Assembly: GCF_022867885.1 (NCBI RefSeq)
Contig: NZ_JALIFP010000042.1
Span: 1-35,305, forward strand
Direction: 5' to 3'
From: Lederbergia sp. NSJ-179
Lineage (GTDB): Bacteria; Bacillota; Bacilli; Bacillales; Bacillaceae_C
DNA length: 35,305 nt
Part shown: positions 16,270-24,791 of the stretch, in pieces
How positions within the stretch are numbered: the stretch's first letter is position 1
Layout: each line of letters opens with the position of its first letter
Notes under the pieces: generated by a model
What the model saw: only the letters and a program-made list of their open reading frames with translations
The model's database searches: none
Told to the model about the DNA's origin: nothing
Made by a program: the position numbers and the translations under genes

Positions 16270-16350
16270 TTGAATGCTCCTTTTTTTTGAATGTGGTATT
16301 GATATATATTACGCATCAACCAAATCTATAGTTTCAATTTGTTAATGTTA

Positions 16351-16444
16351 GCACGATCAAATAAATATCTAGTCAATTTATGGAAAAGGATACAGATACT
16401 GTGATACAGAACTTTTTTACAATATTTAAAGATGTATTAGCGGA
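16351..16444 (+). mobile_element. ISAzo13-like left end (relic 2)
   Basis: GCACGATCAAATAAATA... followed by GGATACAGATACT and a start-like GTG ATA CAG matches the left end and transposase start of the copies at 19027 and 22984, with about 30 bp missing. It stops after roughly 15 codons at the exact edge of the truncated sigma copy, so it marks that rearrangement breakpoint. Confidence 0.6.
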
Positions 16445-16445
16445 T

Positions 16446-16878
16446 CCTTATCGATTTATAAAAACCAAGATGAATTTTTCCAAACAGGGTTGATTGCCTT
16501 GTGGGATGCTTATCAACGATTTGATCATGAAAAGGGAGAATTCTCTTCCTATGCCTACTCCTACATAAAAGGGCGCATGATGACAAAACTCACAAAACAC
16601 AAACAAATCGAGGAAAGAAATGTCTATCCAGATGACGTATTCTGGGAAAATACAGTGGAAGAAGAGGACAATGGCTGGAACAAGAACACCTGCAAAACTA
16701 CTGCGTCGGACTTTCCGACAAACAAAAACAATGGGTGATCGACACCTTCTACAAAGGTATGACCACCCGCGATATCGCCGAAAAAGAAAACCTCTCCCTC
16801 TCGGCCATCAAAAAACGTAAAGCTGTTACCTTGGCGAAAATACGGGAGAATATTGAGAGGGGGGTGGTGGAGGTGTGA
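16446..16878 (+). pseudogene. Second sigma-factor copy, 5'-truncated and frameshifted
   Basis: Nearly identical to 14793-15222: the regions match base for base over long stretches, differing mainly at third codon positions. The first 20 codons are replaced by ISAzo13 DNA, and one base is missing near 16665 in the acidic linker. Region 2 and region 4 are therefore in different frames. It cannot make a full sigma factor. Divergence at synonymous sites suggests the frameshift came after a period of selection. Confidence 0.85.
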
Positions 16879-17039
16879 ACGGGGGTTTTGTCGATGGCCT
16901 TTTTCATTTCCAAAAGCAGCGTGATCATGTCATTGGTCCTAAAAAACTATTGTGTCAGTAACAAATCCTAGTAGGGTGGGTAATATGTGCCATGCAACGG
17001 CGAGAGCCATTCCTACCGACCAACTGGGAATAGGATTAG

Positions 17040-17660
17040 TAGTAATAGCCAATAAAGGGTTGCAACAAAGCCGCTCTGCGCTTTGTCTTGCTAGGGAGTT
17101 GGAACAAGCCATCAAACTACCAGATGTGTGGAAAAGATACTTTTTAAACGAAGAAGATTACAGCGATCGTCTGAGTTTTTAATGAGGAGAGTGGAAGACC
17201 AGCTATCAAAATGAATCAATGTTATCACACGATAGAGTTAAAGGGCGTCAATGAACGCTTGGGATTATCAACTTTACGCTATCATACAATGGATGCTAGA
17301 TATGATTATGACCCCATTTACGAACAAGTACACTGAATGGGACACCAATCGGTGATTACTTACAACAAGCAAAATGAAGGAGAACTTGTTGGTTATGACA
17401 AGTACTTTGCGCCAACCTGTTTTCGAGTTATCGTTATGATAGCTTTGATCCTAGATATGAAACTTCGAAAAATAAAAGCCCAAAGGAATGTAGAGACTGT
17501 CCTTTAGCAAACGAAGGTATCTGTCAAAAGATTTATAAGGTAAAAATATCCCAAGATCTTCGTAAATATATTGCGCCAGTACGGGGTTCTCAAGCACGGA
17601 AAAACATTTTTAAACGCCGTACCGCTGTAGTATCTCAAAGAATTCTTTTAACTCGATAAC
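17040..17660 (+). pseudogene. DDE transposase relic (IS1182/IS5-like)
   Basis: Parts in different frames read LARELEQAIKLPDVWKRYF, then IKMNQCYHTIELKGVNERLG, YHTMDARYDYDPIYEQVH, MGHQSVITYNKQNEGELVGY and CRDCPLANEGICQKIYKVKI, ending with RKNIFKRRTAV. The DARYD and CRDCPL...C elements and the final KRRTAVE-type motif are typical of a DDE transposase C-terminal half. Several stops and frameshifts and a cut end leave it inactive. A 76-aa frame (16952-17182) is the first piece fused to unrelated upstream DNA. Confidence 0.6.
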
Positions 17661-17838
17661 TAACGTTAACTACCATTATACAAGATTTGGGAGTGTGCTT
17701 CCTTTTTCATGTTTCAAACTCCTTGGGTTACAAGGGCTAATTTTATGAAATTCATTCATTTGTAAAGATACTCTCATGGATAATTTTTATAATTTAGGTT
17801 ACTGACAAAAAAGGAAATTTTACTACATAAAATAAATA

Positions 17839-17867
17839 TTGCATGTATTTTTCCTACGTGATATAAT
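17839..17867 (+). promoter_or_regulatory. SigA-type promoter of the RpiR regulator
   Basis: TTGCAT (17839-17844), 17-bp spacer, TATAAT (17862-17867), then GGAGGT about 13 bp later and ATG 17898. Confidence 0.75.
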
Positions 17868-17897
17868 GAAATTAATTTTAGGAGGTAAGCGAATTCA

Positions 17898-18773
17898 ATG
17901 ATTGAAAAATTAAACAGTGAAATGCTTTCAGCGAATGCAATTCAACAAATTAGGGGAATGTATAAAGGATTGCGTAAATCCGAACAAAAGGTGGCAGACT
18001 ATCTTCTGCAAAATACTGAAAGGGTTATCAATAGTAGTATTTCTGAAATAGCAAAAGAAAGTAATGTTAGTGAAGCGACTGTGATTCGCTTTTGTAAAGC
18101 AGTTGGTTTTATGGGATTTCATGATTTAAAACTAGCTCTTGCACGAAATATGGTAGAGTCAGAATCACCAAAAATTTTCGAAAATATTTCCAAGAACGAT
18201 GCACTGGATACGGCCATTCAAAAAATATTTGCCAATAATATTTTTGCATTAAATGAAACATTGCAAAGTTTAGATCTAGATCAACTAAATCGTGTAGCCA
18301 CATTATTAAGTACCGCTCGAATTATTTATCTCTATGGTTTAGGGACTTCAGGTATTGTTGCAGAGTATGCTTCCTATCGTTTTACACGGATGGGCCTTAT
18401 TACAAAGGAATATGTCGATAGTCATTCGATTGCAATGTCTACTGCTACAGTAAAGTCACAAGATCTTGTTTTGCTTATTTCCCAATCAGGAAGTACAAAG
18501 GAAATCGTGGAGGCTTTAAAGGAAGTGAAACAACAAGGTGCACCGACCATAGCGGTGACAGGCTATCCACGTTCACCAATCGCCATCGAAAGCGATATTG
18601 TTTTGCAAAATGCCATACACGAAGCGCCATTTGAAAGTGGAGGCATGCCCTCTTTACTTGCACAGCTTGGTGTTATCGATGCGATGATGGTGGGGGTAGC
18701 GCTTGAACATTTTGACGAATCGATTGAAATGATTCGTGCAACTGCAGAAGCTGTAAAGTTAAAGAAATACTAA
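17898..18773 (+). CDS. MurR/RpiR-family transcriptional regulator (HTH + SIS)
   Basis: 291 aa. Residues 1-85 form the HTH_6 domain, with SISEIAKESNVSEATVIRFCKAVGF as the recognition unit. Residues about 125-265 form a SIS phosphosugar-binding domain (IIYLYGLGTSGIVAEYASYR and LVLLISQSGSTKEIVEAL). Such proteins sense an amino-sugar phosphate and control nearby uptake and breakdown genes. It has its own strong promoter and heads the PTS locus, separated from IIB by ISAzo13 debris. It is the likely repressor or activator of the sugar operon, with a phosphorylated intermediate as ligand. Specific ligand and operator are not evident. Confidence 0.88.
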   Translation: MIEKLNSEMLSANAIQQIRGMYKGLRKSEQKVADYLLQNTERVINSSISEIAKESNVSEATVIRFCKAVGFMGFHDLKLALARNMVESESPKIFENISKNDALDTAIQKIFANNIFALNETLQSLDLDQLNRVATLLSTARIIYLYGLGTSGIVAEYASYRFTRMGLITKEYVDSHSIAMSTATVKSQDLVLLISQSGSTKEIVEALKEVKQQGAPTIAVTGYPRSPIAIESDIVLQNAIHEAPFESGGMPSLLAQLGVIDAMMVGVALEHFDESIEMIRATAEAVKLKKY

Positions 18774-18906
18774 TTGTGTTTGAGGACAGTACGAAAAGGG
18801 GGTGTTTCTATTTGTAGCAAATTATCCGTCATGATCATACCCACTCATTGCTCACAAAGTCGAAGGTAAGAAATTGCGAATAGTTGAAGGCCAAAAGGAG
18901 GATAAA

Positions 18907-19020
18907 ATGAATTCTTCATGCAGTGGGGCACTTGCTACATGCATGAATAACATTACGGAGGATATGTTTATCAAAACTTTCAGAAAGGCACGAGAAGCCC
19001 ACGAATATTTCAAAAGTTGA
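18907..19020 (+). CDS. 37-aa ORF ending at the ISAzo13 border
   Basis: ATG 18907 has a near-perfect ribosome site (AAAAGGAGG, 5-6 nt spacing). The product contains TEDMFIKTFRKAREAHEYFK and stops at 19018-19020, seven bases before the ISAzo13 left end GCACGTCC. Either it is a genuine tiny gene following the regulator, or it is the start of a longer gene displaced by the IS-linked rearrangement. No family recognised. Confidence 0.35.
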   Translation: MNSSCSGALATCMNNITEDMFIKTFRKAREAHEYFKS

Positions 19021-19026
19021 AATAAG

Positions 19027-20265
19027 GCACGTCCACAAAAAATAAATAGTAAATTTTTGTAAAAATATACAAAAATATCTTTTGAATATCGATAAAAACA
19101 AAAAAACATAACAAAGGATACAGTTACTATCATACAAGAGTTTTTTAACAAATACAAATATATTTTGATTGAGAGCATCCACAAGTTAACGGGTTCAGAT
19201 AAAACGTACCGCACTAGCCAAGACAGCGGAAACGATTGGAAAAGGGTGTCAATCCATTGTTGCGAAGGAGTTTCATGTTAGTGGGATACCATAAGGAAAG
19301 GCAGATTAGAGTTGGAAACTGGAACCCCAATTGAGGATAATTTCCATGCAAGAGGTAGAAAGAAAATGGAAGAAGAAAAACTCCCTAACCTATTACAGGA
19401 TATCGTGGACGGGTAGAGCCAGATAGACCTAAATTTTAAAACGACCAGACTTTTACTAGACTAACTGTGAAGGAAGTAAGAAAACAGCTTATTCTGCAAA
19501 AAGGTCAAGAAAGTGATGCCATTAAAGAATTGAACAAACAGATGCCATCTTTGATAATCTGAAAAAAGTGCATCATAAAAACCGATTAAAAAGCAATGTT
19601 GTACGATTATCGATCGACACCAAAGATAGAGTGAAAATCGGACCGTTTTCTAGAGGAGGCAAGAGCCGGAGCAATGTACAAGCGGCCGATCATGACTTTG
19701 GGAATGACTACCTCACTCCCTTCGGAATTCTGGAGGTGATGAATGATCACCTAGAATTGATATTCACGGAAACAAAGGCCACAGCAGACTTTATAGTTGA
19801 TTGTATAGAAGCGTACTGGATCAAACAAAACTTCCAAAATAACGTTGATACAGTTATCATCAATGCAGATAATGGTCCGGAGAATAGCAGTCGTAGGACA
19901 CAATTTATGAAACGTATCATTGAGTTTGCGGCAACATATGATTAAAGATTCTATTAGCCTACTATCCCCCTTATCATAGCAAAGAAAGGGTTTTGGGACG
20001 GTTAGAGCAACATTGGAATGGAGGCATAGTGGATACCTAGGAAACGGTTTTAAGATTTGAGGAGAGCATGAGCTGAAATGTATAACCCCAGCGTATCCCT
20101 TGCAGAAAAAGCATATGAGACAGGGAAAGAGGTGGAGAAAAAGGTCATGGAGTCTTGACCGGGCAAAGGGTATAGAGAAATGGTTTGTTGAGATAACCCC
20201 CAATAACTGTAAAGGAATGTTACAAATGGAATAAATAACATCTGGGGGAAAGGGGGAATTATGCC
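19027..20265 (+). pseudogene. ISAzo13-family transposase (relic 3, longest copy)
   Basis: The left end GCACGTCCA is followed by the transposase, whose start codon is now ATC (19129-19131). Recognisable parts are the N-terminal HTH region, TRLLLD/LTVKEVRKQLILQK, and at 19568-19945 the DDE core (VVRLSIDTKDRVKIGPFSRG, VIINADNGPENSSRRTQF). C-terminal pieces include LEQHWNG and SLAEKAYETGK. Several frameshifts and stops are present. An internal stretch between the LILQKG and LKK-IEQTDAIFDNL parts is missing, and the shorter copy at 22984 shares this deletion. It sits between the regulator and PTS IIB. Confidence 0.75.
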
Positions 20266-20267
20266 TT

Positions 20268-20410
20268 TTTTAGCGAAAATGAGATACTTTCCTTCAATTA
20301 ACGTATATTTTTTAGAATATAGAAAAGAAAAAGTAGATTATTAATATTCATGTTTATGGCAAAACAGTTAGATTAGTATAAATTGACTTATTATTTATTT
20401 TAATATGCCT
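20268..20410 (+). repeat. 140-bp direct repeat, copy A (upstream of PTS IIB)
   Basis: From TAGCGAAAATGAGATAC to TTTTAATATGCCT this segment is nearly identical to 23527-23667; both copies directly follow ISAzo13 remnants. It contains TATATT-N6-AATATA (20304-20321) and a possible promoter (TTATGG, 17 bp, TATAAA). Here it ends just before the ribosome site of IIB, so it is probably the native promoter region of IIB. Confidence 0.75.
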
Positions 20411-20427
20411 AAGGAAGGTTGATGAAC

Positions 20428-20904
20428 ATGGCAATTGTATTTACACGTGTAGACGGACGGTTAATTCATGGACAAGTAGCGGTCACTTGGACACGGAATG
20501 TTGGTGCAGAAAAAATTATTGTGATAGATGACGAGACAGCAGGTGACGAGACACAACGGATGCTAGTAGAATTAGCAGTGCCTGTTGGTGTTACTGTAGA
20601 GATTTACAATGTGGAGGATGGTGCCACCGCGATAAAAGAAGGAGCTGCAGATGAACAGAAGACAATGTTAATTACAAAAAAACCTGACACTATTTTAAGT
20701 TTACTGAACCTAGGAATAACAATTGACCCTATTAACATTGGTGGAATGTATCATGAAAGCGGGAAGACAAAAATAGAGAAAGCTCTGTTTGTAGATGATC
20801 ATGATCGTGACATATTTAAACAGCTACAAGAAAAAGATGCGACGTTATTTTATCAGATGGCTCCTATGAATAAAAAGCAAGATCTTTTTTCGCTTTTGTC
20901 TTAA
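20428..20904 (+). CDS. PTS mannose/sorbose-family transporter subunit IIB
   Basis: 158 aa, cytosolic. IVFTRVDGRLIHGQVAVTW carries the phosphorylated His in the RLIHGQV motif of mannose-family IIB proteins, and the protein is of usual length. ATG 20428 is chosen over ATG 20422 and an upstream TTG because AAGGAAGG (20411-20418) is 9 nt away and the family begins with M-x-IV. It passes phosphate from IIA-P to the incoming sugar. IIC and IID lie 3.1 kb downstream, separated by nanE, the ceramidase-like gene and IS debris, and IIA is last in the locus. Confidence 0.92.
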   Translation: MAIVFTRVDGRLIHGQVAVTWTRNVGAEKIIVIDDETAGDETQRMLVELAVPVGVTVEIYNVEDGATAIKEGAADEQKTMLITKKPDTILSLLNLGITIDPINIGGMYHESGKTKIEKALFVDDHDRDIFKQLQEKDATLFYQMAPMNKKQDLFSLLS

Positions 20905-20919
20905 TGAAAGGTCCTTCCT

Positions 20920-20958
20920 AATACGCACTAAAAAGGGTGAATGGCGTATTTTTCTTTT
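20920..20958 (+). terminator. Attenuator-like hairpin between IIB and nanE
   Basis: AATACGC (20920-20926) pairs with GCGTATT (20944-20950), followed by TTTCTTTT. It lies within the operon and may lower expression of downstream genes relative to IIB. Confidence 0.5.
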
Positions 20959-20978
20959 CAAAGTGAGGAGGGAATAAA

Positions 20979-21641
20979 TTGTGGAATCAAAAGGGAATTA
21001 TTGTCTCCTGTCAAGCACATGAAGATGAGCCATTACATGGACCACAGTTTATGGCTCAAATGGCTGTTGCTGCTAAGCAAGGTGGAGCGATTGGGATTCG
21101 TGCTAATGGAGTCGCAGATATTGCCACGATTAAAGAGCATGTTGATCTCCCTATTATCGGGATTTTGAAAAAGAATTATCCGGGTTATCTTCCAATGATC
21201 ACACCTACATTAGAGGATGCACTGGCCGTCTCATATGCAGGAGCACAGATCATTGCGATGGATTGTACGAAAAGCTCTAGGCCAGATGGTCGGAGTTTAA
21301 AGGAAATCATTGAAGCATTGCGTGAACAAACGGACTGCAAAGTTATGGCCGATATTTCAACTTTAGAGGAAGGACAATATGCATTTGCGGCTGGGGTTGA
21401 TTATTTGGGGACGACTTTATGTGGCTATACAGAAGAAACGAAACACGAAGACAAACCAGCTTTTTCGCTTATGAAACAGTTGGTACAACAATTACCGCTT
21501 CCAGTTATTGCTGAAGGGGGTATCGCTTGTCCTGAACATGTTGAACGAGCTTTTGAGATTGGTGTGAGTTGGGTTGTCATCGGGTCGGCCATCACACGGC
21601 CCCAATCGATTACAAAGCAATTTGTAAGCAAGGTTCAATAA
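20979..21641 (+). CDS. nanE: N-acetylmannosamine-6-phosphate 2-epimerase NanE
   Basis: 220 aa, TIM barrel. Converts ManNAc-6-P to GlcNAc-6-P. The opening IIVSCQAHEDEPLHGPQFMA is characteristic. The catalytic Lys is in IIGILKKNYPG, followed by ITPTLEDA. DCTKSSRPDG and VIAEGGIACPEHV supply phosphate-binding and active-site residues. TTG 20979 is the start, with GAGGAGGG at 6-7 nt. It lies 74 bp after IIB and 21 bp before the ceramidase-like gene. This enzyme is the best indicator that the imported sugar is ManNAc or feeds through ManNAc-6-P. Confidence 0.93.
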   Translation: MWNQKGIIVSCQAHEDEPLHGPQFMAQMAVAAKQGGAIGIRANGVADIATIKEHVDLPIIGILKKNYPGYLPMITPTLEDALAVSYAGAQIIAMDCTKSSRPDGRSLKEIIEALREQTDCKVMADISTLEEGQYAFAAGVDYLGTTLCGYTEETKHEDKPAFSLMKQLVQQLPLPVIAEGGIACPEHVERAFEIGVSWVVIGSAITRPQSITKQFVSKVQ

Positions 21642-21662
21642 ACGCTAAAGGAGATAGTTAGT

Positions 21663-22982
21663 ATGACAGTATACTGTGGAAGTGGAAAGAAAGCGATTAC
21701 CCCACCCTTGGGGGCATATTTTGCAGGTCGTAAATTCAAAAAGCCTGCAGAAGGGGTGCATGATCCTCTCTATGCTCGAGTGATCGCTATTAAAAATGAT
21801 CAACAGACTGTAGTCTTTGTTAGCTTGGATATTCTCTATGTTGACAAAGCCTATACAAATCAAGTAAAAGAACAGGTCAATCGTTGTTTTGGTATTCATC
21901 AGGAAAATATGTTGATTCATGCTACACATAATCATACGGGTCCAGGTGGAAATTTAGCTGAGTCCTCACCTATTCAGAAGGCATTGCCTTTGTCGAACGG
22001 TTGGGTTGGTTACGATGATTCTTTAGTTAAAAATCAACATGATCAAATTATTAAGGCGATTGCCGCTGCATTACAAACAATGGAACCATGCGAATTATAT
22101 TATGGAAAAAGTCGAGTGGACGGGATTGCCAGCAACCGCAATAACCCTGATCAACCACATAATCCAGAATTGCAAGTGGTTGAATGTAAACATCCGTCAG
22201 GACAAAGTACCGTTCTTTATCATTTTGGATGCCATCCGACTATTATTGATGCTGAAAGTCGCCTTATAAGTGCCGACTTCCCAGGAGAAACTTGTCGGCA
22301 ATTAGAAACAAAAGATACCATCAAGTTTGCCTTATTTTTAAATGGGCCATGTGGAGAAATTAGTACGCGTTTTACACGTAAAGAAGCGACTTTTAAAGAA
22401 GTGGAGCGGATGAGTTCATTATTGTCAGATGGTGTTTTGCGCACGTTAAACGATACACGGAAGATAACCGATACGGATGCCATTGGAAAGCAGCAGTCAT
22501 TGAACGTTACTGTACGGAAATTTGAAGATGAAAAAAGTCTGAATGAGAAGTTAGTAAAATTACAAACGGAATATGAAAAGGAAAAATCTATAAAGGGTCA
22601 ATCTGCGAAAGTAAGAAAGCTTGAGTCTGAAATTGAAGGTTTTATGTATACGCTGGGAACTGGTCGTCAATTACAAGGAATTTCTGACTTGAAAACGTAT
22701 ATTCAATTAATAAGACTGGGAGAAATGATTTTTATTGCTATACCAGGTGAATTATTTTTTGAAACAGGGAAAGATATCAAAGATCAGTTTAAAGATATAC
22801 CTCTCTTTATTCTTGGGAATACGAATGACCAGATCGGTTATATAGTCCCGGAAGAGTACTATGAAAATTCAGATTATGAGTCGTTGATGACCTTACTAGA
22901 AAAAGGAGAAGCGGAGCATATCCGTGATTCGGCAGTACATTCCCTTTATACAGTGATAGATACAAAGGATTTTAGGAAGTAA
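21663..22982 (+). CDS. Neutral/alkaline ceramidase-family metallo-amidase, cytosolic
   Basis: 439 aa with similarity to the N-terminal catalytic domain of neutral ceramidase, a zinc enzyme that cleaves an N-acyl amide bond. Candidate zinc ligands are all visible: H89/H91 in IHATHNHTGPGGN (ceramidase THTHSGPGG), H191 in YHFGCHPTIIDAES, E363 in IAIPGELFFETG and Y393 in NDQIGYIVPEEYY. The N-terminus (MTVYCGSGKKAITPPLGAYF) is the usual G--K-DITPP-G start without any signal peptide, and the C-terminal immunoglobulin-like domain of secreted ceramidases is missing. Context between NanE and the PTS permease argues for an N-acyl amino-sugar phosphate as substrate. The gene stops 1 bp before an ISAzo13 end, so its C-terminus may be slightly altered. 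Confidence 0.82.
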   Translation: MTVYCGSGKKAITPPLGAYFAGRKFKKPAEGVHDPLYARVIAIKNDQQTVVFVSLDILYVDKAYTNQVKEQVNRCFGIHQENMLIHATHNHTGPGGNLAESSPIQKALPLSNGWVGYDDSLVKNQHDQIIKAIAAALQTMEPCELYYGKSRVDGIASNRNNPDQPHNPELQVVECKHPSGQSTVLYHFGCHPTIIDAESRLISADFPGETCRQLETKDTIKFALFLNGPCGEISTRFTRKEATFKEVERMSSLLSDGVLRTLNDTRKITDTDAIGKQQSLNVTVRKFEDEKSLNEKLVKLQTEYEKEKSIKGQSAKVRKLESEIEGFMYTLGTGRQLQGISDLKTYIQLIRLGEMIFIAIPGELFFETGKDIKDQFKDIPLFILGNTNDQIGYIVPEEYYENSDYESLMTLLEKGEAEHIRDSAVHSLYTVIDTKDFRK

Positions 22983-22983
22983 A

Positions 22984-23526
22984 GCACGTCCAAAAAATAA
23001 ATAGTCAATTTTTGTAAAAATATACTTTAAATGTTTTTTAATTGTTAATATCGACAAAAACAAAAAAACATAACAAAGGATACAGATACTATGATACAAG
23101 ACTATTTTAACAAATACAAATATATTTTGATTGAGAGCAACCACAAGTTAACGGGTTCAGATAAACGTACCGCACTAGCTAAGACAGCGGAAGCGATTGG
23201 AAAAAGAGGTCAATCCATTGTTACGAAGGAGTTTCATGTTAGTAAGGATACCATAAGGAAAGGCAGATTAGAGTTGGAAACTGGGACCCCAATTGGGGAT
23301 AATTTCCATGCAAGAGGTAGAAAGAAAGTGGAAGAAGAAAAACCCCCTAACCTATCACAGGATATCCAGGATATCGTGGACGGGGAGAGCCAGATAGACC
23401 CAAATTTTAAAGCGACCAGACTTTTTACTAGACTAACTGTGAAGGAAGTAAGAAAACAGCTTATTCTGCAAAAAGGTCAGGAAAGTGATGCCATTAAAGA
23501 AAATTGAACAAACAGATGCCATCTTT
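22984..23526 (+). pseudogene. ISAzo13-family transposase (relic 4, 3'-deleted)
   Basis: Left end GCACGTCCAAAAAATAAATAG, then ATG 23091 opening a 138-aa frame (MIQDYFNKYKYILIESNHKL, ARGRKKVEEEKPPNLSQDIQ, LTVKEVRKQLILQKGQE). After KKIEQTDAIF the sequence jumps straight into the 140-bp repeat, so the whole DDE core is gone. It shares an internal deletion with relic 3, so both descend from the same damaged copy. Confidence 0.8.
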
Positions 23527-23667
23527 TAGCGAAAATGAGATACTTTCCTTCAATTAACGTATATTTTTTAGAATATAGAAAAGAAAAAGTAGATTTTTAA
23601 TGTTTATGTTTATGGCAAAACAGTGAGATTAGTATAAATTGACTTATTATTTATTTTAATATGCCTT
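23527..23667 (+). repeat. 140-bp direct repeat, copy B (upstream of PTS IIC)
   Basis: Nearly identical to 20268-20410 (a few substitutions, one extra T near the end). It is not followed by a IIB gene here but by a 350-bp untranslated stretch before IIC. If copy A is the IIB promoter region, copy B could give IIC a second start point for transcription. Confidence 0.75.
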
Positions 23668-24020
23668 AAGTCATCTATCGTGGGGTTAGAAATCTGAAAC
23701 AATGGGATGAGAAACCTTTCTTCTTTTTTTCCTTTTGAACGCATATTAAAAATACAATTTGATGGTTTTCACCCAAAAAAGGTGTTTTGCTCATATACAC
23801 ACTACATGTATACCTCTATTTGCTATGTAAGATACAGCATATAGTGATTTTAGCAATGTAATTTTTAAAAACCTACCTTTTTTGGTACTAACCTTGATAT
23901 GAAGGCAAAGTTAGTCGGAATAAGAGAATTTTCAATTGGTAGTATCGTACTGTTCATTCAAACGCATAAATGAAATATTTTATATTTCGATCTGAAAATA
24001 CTATTTCGGGAGGGATAACA
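23668..24020 (+). other. Untranslated stretch before PTS IIC
   Basis: No gene is seen. It is AT-rich with short inverted motifs (CACC-AAAAAA-GGTG at about 23770-23783). It may hold leftovers of the original IIB-IIC spacing or a further promoter. Confidence 0.35.
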
Positions 24021-24767
24021 ATGGAACTATTTTGGACTGCTTTAATCGTTGCGCTTATAGCCGGGATTGCCCAATGGGATGTGTTCGGTTGGGGTGATAC
24101 GATGATTCAACGTCCACTCGTAGTAGGTATGCTAATGGGGTTAGCATTGGGTGATTTGAAAACTGGACTCATGGTGGGAGGAACCATTGAGTTTATGTAT
24201 CTGGGGGTGGTAGCAATCGGAGCCGCTGTACCACCAGATGCGACTATGGCTACGTCAATTGCAGCATCGCTTTCAATCCTTTCAGGAATCGGAGCGGAAG
24301 CTGGGGCTGCACTAGCTGTTCCTGTTGCAATAGCGTCGCAATCGTTGCAAATGCTGATTTGGACTGGAAATATTGGATTATTACACCGAGCAGATAAGTA
24401 TGCTGAACAAGCGAATATTGCTGGTATTGAACGCCTACAGTATACCGGATCCTTTCTATTCTTTTTACAAGGTTTTATTCCAGCGTTCCTAGCCATTTTA
24501 CTTGGAGTCAATGCGGTGAAAGCTGCGGTGGAAGCTGTTCCTCAATGGGTTATGGATAGTTTCACTTTAGCGGGTGGCATTTTACCTGCACTCGGTTTTG
24601 CGATGTTATTTACGATGATGAGCAGTAAGAAATTACTTCCATATTTTATTATCGGTTTTGCTTTAGCTGCTTATTTGGAGATGGAATTACTTGGAGTAGC
24701 AATTATCGGTGTAGGACTGATGCTGCTGCATGTCAATCGGATGAATGAAAAAGCCGCTACTAATTAA
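24021..24767 (+). CDS. PTS mannose/sorbose-family transporter subunit IIC
   Basis: 248-aa integral membrane protein. ATG 24021 follows CGGGAGGG at 7 nt. An earlier in-frame ATG (23970) has no ribosome site. Family landmarks are WGDTMIQRPLVVGMLMGLAL near residue 25, LMVGGTIEFMYLGVVAIGAA, VPPDATMATSIAASLSI and LGFAMLFTMMS near the end. About six to eight helices. With IID it forms the sugar channel of the transporter. Confidence 0.93.
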   Translation: MELFWTALIVALIAGIAQWDVFGWGDTMIQRPLVVGMLMGLALGDLKTGLMVGGTIEFMYLGVVAIGAAVPPDATMATSIAASLSILSGIGAEAGAALAVPVAIASQSLQMLIWTGNIGLLHRADKYAEQANIAGIERLQYTGSFLFFLQGFIPAFLAILLGVNAVKAAVEAVPQWVMDSFTLAGGILPALGFAMLFTMMSSKKLLPYFIIGFALAAYLEMELLGVAIIGVGLMLLHVNRMNEKAATN

Positions 24768-24791
24768 AAAAAGAGGAAGGGAGGCAAAAAG

